Assembly: GCA_013698395.1 (NCBI GenBank)
Contig: JACCUZ010000381.1
Coordinates: forward strand, 1-10,410
Reading direction: 5' to 3'
Origin: Sporichthyaceae bacterium
GTDB lineage: Bacteria > Actinomycetota > Actinomycetes > JACCUZ01
Length of the DNA stretch: 10,410 nt
In this document: positions 5,778 to 10,410 of the stretch, piece after piece
Layout: the number at the start of each line of letters is the position of its first letter
How positions within the stretch are numbered: position 1 is the first letter of the stretch
Notes under the pieces: model-generated
Told to the model about the DNA's origin: nothing
Database searches by the model: none
What the model saw: the letters and a program-made list of their open reading frames with translations, nothing else
Made by a program: the position numbers and the translations under genes

Positions 5778-6251
5778 GTGCGCGCTCGAACTGCGTCCGC
5801 TTCCCTGCTCGTCGCCGTGGCCCTCGCGGTGTCTCCCATGACCGCCGCCGTCGCCGACGGCTCGACCGACACCTCGCCAGGCGTGACCAGGTCCGCCGAG
5901 GCCAAGCTGAAGGCGCAGGCCCGCAAGCTCGAGCGCGCGGCGAACGCGCGCGGCGCGATCGTGCTCGGCGGTGAGGTCCAGTCGGTCGCTGGGCAGACCC
6001 TCACCTTCACCGTCCACGGTGGCCGCTACAAGGTCCTTCGCGGCACCGACCTGACCGTGATTGTGGCAGTTGACGCCAAGATCACCAAGAACGAGACCGA
6101 GGGGGCGACGCTGGCGGACCTCGTCGCCGGTGACCACATGGTGGTGAAGTCGCGCGCCTTCGACTTCATCGTTGACACCTCGACTGACCCGGCGACGATG
6201 ACCGTGACCGCCACCGTGACCCGGGTCGCAGCCAGCACAATGGGTGGATGA
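5778..6251 (+). CDS. Secreted DUF5666-like protein of unknown function
   Basis: The protein has 157 residues. An Arg-containing n-region and hydrophobic core (RARTASASLLVAVALAVSP) end in a probable AVA|D signal peptidase I site after residue 26. A charged helix (about 38-58) rich in Lys, Arg, Glu and Ala follows. The C-terminal part (59-150) is beta-rich, with GGEVQSVAGQTLTFTVHGGR (64-83), VIVAVDAKITK (94-104) and LADLVAGDHMVVKSR (112-126). A short strand, then t/v-rich strand, then L-x-D-L-x-x-G-D-x-V-x-V is what I associate with DUF5666-type domains, but the match is by eye. No lipobox cysteine or cell-wall anchor is seen, so it is likely released. Its TGA overlaps the ATG of the DUF3151 gene by 4 nt, implying coupled translation of an exported and a cytoplasmic protein. 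Function is unknown. Confidence 0.7.
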   Translation: MRARTASASLLVAVALAVSPMTAAVADGSTDTSPGVTRSAEAKLKAQARKLERAANARGAIVLGGEVQSVAGQTLTFTVHGGRYKVLRGTDLTVIVAVDAKITKNETEGATLADLVAGDHMVVKSRAFDFIVDTSTDPATMTVTATVTRVAASTMGG

Positions 6252-6661
6252 CGCACCAGAACCTGATGGGTGGACCACCCGCCACCGAGCTGCCGGACGA
6301 GCCGGCGCCCCGAGAGGCGCTGGCCGCCGGGCAGCCGCCTGTTGAGGCGGCGGCGGCGCATCCCACGTCCTGCCTCGCCTGGGCGATGCTCGCGGAGACG
6401 GCACTGGCGGAGGGACGCACGGTGGAGGGCTACGCCTACGCGCGTACCGGGTACCACCGTGGCCTGGACGTGCTGCGCCGCCACGGGTGGAAGGGTCACG
6501 GCCCGGTGCCCTGGGAGCACGAGCCCAACCGCGGGTTCCTCAGAGCGCTGCACGCGCTGGCGGTCGCAGCCGAGCACATCGGTGAGACGGGCGAGGCGCA
6601 GCGCTGCCGTACGTTCCTGGCCGACTCCAGCCCGACGGCGGTGTCCGAGCTCGACAGCTAG
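6248..6661 (+). CDS. DUF3151 domain protein
   Basis: At 137 residues this matches the actinobacterial DUF3151 family. It has an N-terminal GGPPATELPDE segment (8-18) and SCLAWAMLAETALAEGRTVE (41-60). The diagnostic part is AYARTGYHRGLDVLRRHGWK (63-82), followed by GPVPWEHEPNRGFLRALHAL (85-104) and an acidic, polar tail. The helices around 42-75 and 98-125 suggest a small all-alpha, TPR-like protein. It has no signal peptide or membrane helix, so it should be cytoplasmic. Function is not known to me. The family regularly sits beside fba and near purA in actinobacteria, including M. tuberculosis from memory. ATG 6248 is chosen because the resulting N-terminus matches the family. The start overlaps the preceding stop (ATGA) and has only a weak GGGTGG before it. 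Confidence 0.9.
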   Translation: MTHQNLMGGPPATELPDEPAPREALAAGQPPVEAAAAHPTSCLAWAMLAETALAEGRTVEGYAYARTGYHRGLDVLRRHGWKGHGPVPWEHEPNRGFLRALHALAVAAEHIGETGEAQRCRTFLADSSPTAVSELDS

Positions 6662-6669
6662 GCGCGGTT

Positions 6670-6675
6670 TAGTCT
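6670..6675 (+). promoter_or_regulatory. Candidate -10 box upstream of the phospholipase D gene
   Basis: TAGTCT, the same hexamer as at 1760-1765, lies 8 nt past the DUF3151 stop and 48 nt before the GTG at 6724. Transcription from it would carry a leader of about 40 nt containing the strong Shine-Dalgarno sequence at 6709-6714. TCGACA at 6651-6656 is -35-like, but the 13-nt gap is too short. Confidence 0.4.
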
Positions 6676-6708
6676 CACGCGGCGGGGAGAGCAGCCGACC
6701 GCGTACCG

Positions 6709-6714
6709 AGGAGG
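6709..6714 (+). promoter_or_regulatory. Shine-Dalgarno sequence of the phospholipase D gene
   Basis: AGGAGG is a near-ideal site. In-frame TTG 6718 and CTG 6721 are too close to it (3 and 6 nt), while GTG 6724 lies 9 nt away. It therefore decides the start at GTG 6724. Confidence 0.75.
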
Positions 6715-6723
6715 TGCTTGCTG

Positions 6724-7881
6724 GTGGGCGACTGGACCGAGGTGCTGCGCCGCCGCCTGGAGGTCGTCATCGGCACGCCCTTCACCGAGGGCAACAGCAT
6801 CACCGTCCTGCGCAACGGGGACGAGATCTTTCCCGCGATGCTGGAGGCGATCCGCGGGGCCGAGAAGACCGTGGACCTGATGACGTTCGTCTACTGGAAG
6901 GGCGACATCGCCGAGGAGTTCGCCCGGGCGATGTGCGACCGGGCCAGCGCCGGGCTGCGGGTCCGGCTGCTCATCGATGCCCTTGGTGGCCGGCTGATCG
7001 AGAAGGACCTGGTCGACGACATGAGCAAGGCAGGCGTGCAGGTCGAGTGGTTCCGCAAGCCGCTGCTGAAGTCGCCGTTCAAGTCCAACCATCGGCTGCA
7101 CCGCAAGGTCTGCGTGGTCGACGGTGCCATCGCGTTCACCGGTGGCGTCGGCATCGCCGAGGAGTGGTGCGGCGACGCTCGGAACGAGAACGAGTGGCGT
7201 GAGACCCACTTGAAGGTCGAGGGGCCCGCGGTCGACGGCCTGCAGTCGGCCTTCATCCAGAACTGGGCGGAGAGCGGACGGGGTCTCTACGACGACCGCG
7301 ACCAGTTCCCCGTCCAGCCGCAGAACGGCACCTCCACCGTCCAGATCGTGCGCGGGTCGGCCAGCCTCGGCTGGGACGACATGCAGTCCGCCTTCCACGT
7401 GATGCTGGAGTCCGCGCAGGAGCGGCTGCGGATCGCCACCGCCTACTTCGCCCCCGACGAGGACTTCCTGACGACGCTGTGCGACGGCCCGGCCCGAGGA
7501 GTCGCGGTCGAGCTGTTGCTCCCCGGCCCGCACGCCGACAAGCGGGTCTCCCAGCTGACCAGCGAGGGCCGGTACGAACGGCTGGTCGACTGCGGTGTGG
7601 CGATCTGGAACTTCCAGCCGTCGATGATGCACGCCAAGGTGATGACCGTCGATGGCCAGGCGGCTGTGGTCGGCTCCTCGAACTTCAACCGGCGCTCGCT
7701 GGACCACGACGAGGAGGTCGTCCTCATCTCCCTGGACCGCGACCTCTGCGCCACGCTGGACGCCCATCTCGACGACGACTTCACCCGCAGCACCGAGATC
7801 GACCTGAGCAGGTGGCGCGGCCGCTCGACCGGGCAACGGGTGATGGAGCGGGCGGTCAGCCCGATCCGTCGCTGGATGTAG
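6724..7881 (+). CDS. Phospholipase D family protein, cardiolipin synthase-like
   Basis: The 385-residue protein has two HKD half-sites of the phospholipase D superfamily. The first is HRKVCVVD (126-133: H126, K128, D133) followed by FTGGVGIAEEW. The second is HAKVMTVD (303-310: H303, K305, D310) followed by VVGSSNFNRRS. TFVYWKGDIAEEFA (54-67) and TAYFAPDEDF (239-248) are also typical of cardiolipin synthases. Such enzymes join two phosphatidylglycerols, or phosphatidylglycerol plus another phospholipid, by a covalent phosphatidyl-histidine step. The protein lacks the two N-terminal membrane helices of ClsA and resembles ClsB-type enzymes, so it is probably peripheral; a hydrolase role is possible. 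GTG 6724 is the start, set by AGGAGG. The last 26 bp overlap the end of the lipid kinase gene on the other strand. Confidence 0.88.
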   Translation: MGDWTEVLRRRLEVVIGTPFTEGNSITVLRNGDEIFPAMLEAIRGAEKTVDLMTFVYWKGDIAEEFARAMCDRASAGLRVRLLIDALGGRLIEKDLVDDMSKAGVQVEWFRKPLLKSPFKSNHRLHRKVCVVDGAIAFTGGVGIAEEWCGDARNENEWRETHLKVEGPAVDGLQSAFIQNWAESGRGLYDDRDQFPVQPQNGTSTVQIVRGSASLGWDDMQSAFHVMLESAQERLRIATAYFAPDEDFLTTLCDGPARGVAVELLLPGPHADKRVSQLTSEGRYERLVDCGVAIWNFQPSMMHAKVMTVDGQAAVVGSSNFNRRSLDHDEEVVLISLDRDLCATLDAHLDDDFTRSTEIDLSRWRGRSTGQRVMERAVSPIRRWM

Positions 7882-8780
7882 CCGGAACCGCCGGCGCCAG
7901 CACGGACCACGCGCCGGGCTCGACCGTCCATCGACGTGACCGCACGGCTTCCTGGAGCTCGCCGTCGGCGTTGAGGGGGAACGGCTCACCGGAGACCGTC
8001 ACCTCGCGGCCGCGCACCACCACCACGTCGTCGCGGTCGACGTGGTCGCCCTCGCGCATCGCGACTCCGAACCCGAGCCGGGCGAGCGGACCGGTGGACG
8101 TCGCAACGACGACATCGAGCCAACCGTCGTCGGGCTCGGCGGTGGGCGCGAGCTCCGCGCCGCCACCGATCGTCCGGCCGTTGGCCACCGCCACCATCAA
8201 CGCCGGACCGTCGAGCTCGAGCCTGGAGCCGTCAACGGAGACCTGGAGGTCCCAGCCGGTCGCCGTCGCGCCGGCCAGCACCCCGCCCACGGCGTAGGCC
8301 GCCTTGCCGATGCCGCCCTTCAACGCGGCAGCCCGCTCGGCGGCCTCGGCCCCGACACCGAGGTGGACGACGTTGACGACGATGCCCCCGCTGTCGTCGA
8401 CCAGCAGGTCCAGCGGGCGCGGCCGCGACTCCAACAGCGTGCGGGCGGCGTCGGCCGGGTCGAGGGGGATGCCGAGGGTGCGCGCGAGGTCGTTGCCGGT
8501 GCCCAGCGGCAGCAGCCCGAGCGGTCCAGCACCGAGCTCACCGCGGCGGCGCAGGGCGGCGACAGCCGTGTGCACCGACCCGTCACCGCCGGCGAGCACC
8601 AGCGTCCGGTCACCTCGGCCGTCGAGGATCCGGTCGAGGTCCTCGGGTTGCGAGCAGCTGTCCACGCGGACGTCCGAGCTCTGTCTGAGCCGGTCCACCG
8701 CGGCAGAGACACGTGTCTCCTCGGCGCTGCCCGCTGTCGCGTTCGTGACCACGAGCAGAGCCGTCCCGTAGCCTGCGCCC

Positions 8781-8782
<2 letters not shown>
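7856..8782 (-). CDS. Diacylglycerol kinase family lipid kinase
   Basis: The 308 residues show the bacterial DgkB/YegS kinase pattern. An opening strand LLVVTNATAG (9-18) is followed by the nucleotide-binding LVLAGGDGSVHTAVAAL (61-77), then GLLPLGTGNDLARTLGIP (89-106). A beta-sandwich C-terminal half holds VVNVVHLGVGAEA, MVAVANGRTIGGGAELAPTA and PLNADGE. These kinases phosphorylate diacylglycerol or a related lipid using ATP, feeding phosphatidic acid into phospholipid recycling. The exact lipid is uncertain. The start is ambiguous. ATG 8782 is preferred and shares CATG with the purA ATG. ATG 8791 is also possible; GAGGAGG (8801-8795) lies 3 nt from it and 12 nt from 8782. TTG 8827 is unlikely. 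No leaderless -10 is seen for this gene. Its 3' end overlaps the phospholipase D gene. Confidence 0.87.
7881..7895. terminator. Small hairpin at the phospholipase D stop codon
   Basis: GCCGG (7881-7885) and CCGGC (7891-7895) pair across a 5-nt loop. The hairpin begins on the last base of the phospholipase D stop codon and lies within the final codons of the opposing kinase gene. It is the only hairpin I see at this convergent junction. It is short and has no T-tract, so termination is a weak inference. Confidence 0.25.
8745..8774 (+). promoter_or_regulatory. purA: Candidate leaderless purA promoter
   Basis: GTGACC (8745-8750) and TAGCCT (8769-8774) are separated by 18 nt, close to sigma-70-type -35/-10 spacing. 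The -10 lies 6 nt before the purA ATG at 8781, so the transcript would be leaderless; no Shine-Dalgarno sequence is present. The whole promoter lies inside the first codons of the divergent lipid kinase gene. Confidence 0.55.
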
Positions 8783-10066
<1,284 letters not shown>

Positions 10067-10067
<1 letters not shown>

Positions 10068-10410
10068 TGGTCAGCCCGCCGGCCGCGGCCCGGCTCACGG
10101 GGCGCGTGGTCCGGTTGGACCCGGTCGTCCCGGATGACGCCGAGGAGCTGTTCGCGGCGCTGGACGACCAGCGGGTGTGGGCGGCGGGCTATGGCGGCGC
10201 GCCTCGGCCGCCGCCGGAACCGTGGTGGGGACGAGCAGTCTCGGTGACTGGGACCTGATCAACGAGAGGGTCCACCTCGGCTGGACCGCCTACCGGCCAC
10301 GGTGGTGGGGGACCGCGGTCAACGCCGAGTGCAAGCTCCTCCTGCTCAGACATGCCTTCGACAGCTGCGGGTTCGGCCGGGTGAAGCTCCAGACCGACGC
10401 GCTCAACACT
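10067..10410 (+). pseudogene. RimJ/RimL-type GNAT acetyltransferase, frame broken; runs off right edge
   Basis: Translation from ATG 10067 gives a typical GNAT opening (ARLTGRVVRLDPVVPDDAEE, then LFAALDDQRVWAAGYGG). It then turns into Pro/Trp-rich sequence and stops at TGA 10256-10258. The family's next part continues in another frame from about 10213: AGTVVGTSSLGDWDLINERV, then HLGWTAYRPRWWGTAVNAEC and FGRVKLQTDALNT, reaching the window edge. The two halves abut near 10195-10213, whereas relatives, from memory, have roughly 40-50 residues between them. A deletion whose length is not a multiple of three therefore fits better than a one-base slip. The 1-nt overlap with purA suggests the gene was once co-translated. 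A sequencing or assembly error in this GC-rich stretch is a real alternative. Confidence 0.72.

Noticed and set aside
3774..6404. An 876-codon open frame on the minus strand opposite the flavoenzyme, fba and the secreted protein gene
   Set aside because: Its translation is Arg/His/Gly/Leu-rich with no recognisable domain. It lies exactly antisense to well-supported genes and is the expected by-product of high-GC third positions.
6270..7202. A 310-codon plus-strand open frame bridging the DUF3151 and phospholipase D genes
   Set aside because: It reads Arg/Pro-rich shadow sequence across two genes whose domains are intact in other frames.
8700..8780. Possible purine riboswitch or other leader before purA
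   Set aside because: The -10 box 6 nt before the ATG leaves no leader RNA, and the region is coding for the opposite kinase gene.

Overview
The window is high-GC DNA with strong G/C third-position bias. Its proteins look actinobacterial: a DUF3151 protein, a class II aldolase of the mycobacterial type, and many GTG starts. I read it as the chromosome of an actinomycete, perhaps near the Nocardioides/Propionibacteriales group; the genus is a guess. I see no phage, IS element, CRISPR array, tRNA or rRNA. Twelve genes are called, two of them running off the ends. From memory, Mycobacterium tuberculosis keeps relatives of fba, the DUF3151 gene, a DedA gene and purA close together (about Rv0357c-Rv0364), so this looks like a conserved housekeeping neighbourhood.

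Layout. A LemA C-terminus (+, 1-192) faces a minus-strand pair: a small membrane-anchored protein with a RodZ-like C-terminal domain (1165-1698), followed by a DedA membrane protein (453-1142). The 260-bp gap between LemA and DedA is unusually rich in inverted and direct repeats. A short divergent promoter region (1699-1772) then starts a plus-strand run: SPOUT/TrmH RNA methyltransferase (1773), two-domain GNAT acetyltransferase (2407), CoA-disulfide-reductase-like flavoenzyme (3228), fba (4635), a secreted DUF5666-like protein (5778), DUF3151 protein (6248) and a cardiolipin-synthase-like phospholipase D protein (6724-7881). A minus-strand diacylglycerol/lipid kinase (7856-8782) overlaps the phospholipase D gene tail to tail and purA (8781-10067) head to head. 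Last comes a GNAT gene (10067 to the edge) whose reading frame is broken.

How the parts relate. Fba serves glycolysis and gluconeogenesis, and PurA makes adenylosuccinate for AMP. The phospholipase D protein, lipid kinase and DedA protein all point to membrane phospholipid handling. Several genes are joined by 1-4 nt overlaps (GNAT/flavoenzyme, secreted protein/DUF3151, purA/GNAT), which suggests translational coupling.

The most interesting pattern is how genes start. Five genes have a TANNNT hexamer exactly 6-7 nt before a GTG or ATG, and fba has a weaker version. This is the geometry of leaderless transcripts. Three other genes inside or following transcription units have clear Shine-Dalgarno sequences instead. 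Other points worth a second look are the nested palindrome at 224-297, the shared CATG start of purA and the lipid kinase, and the damaged GNAT gene at the right edge. I found no convincing new multi-gene system.
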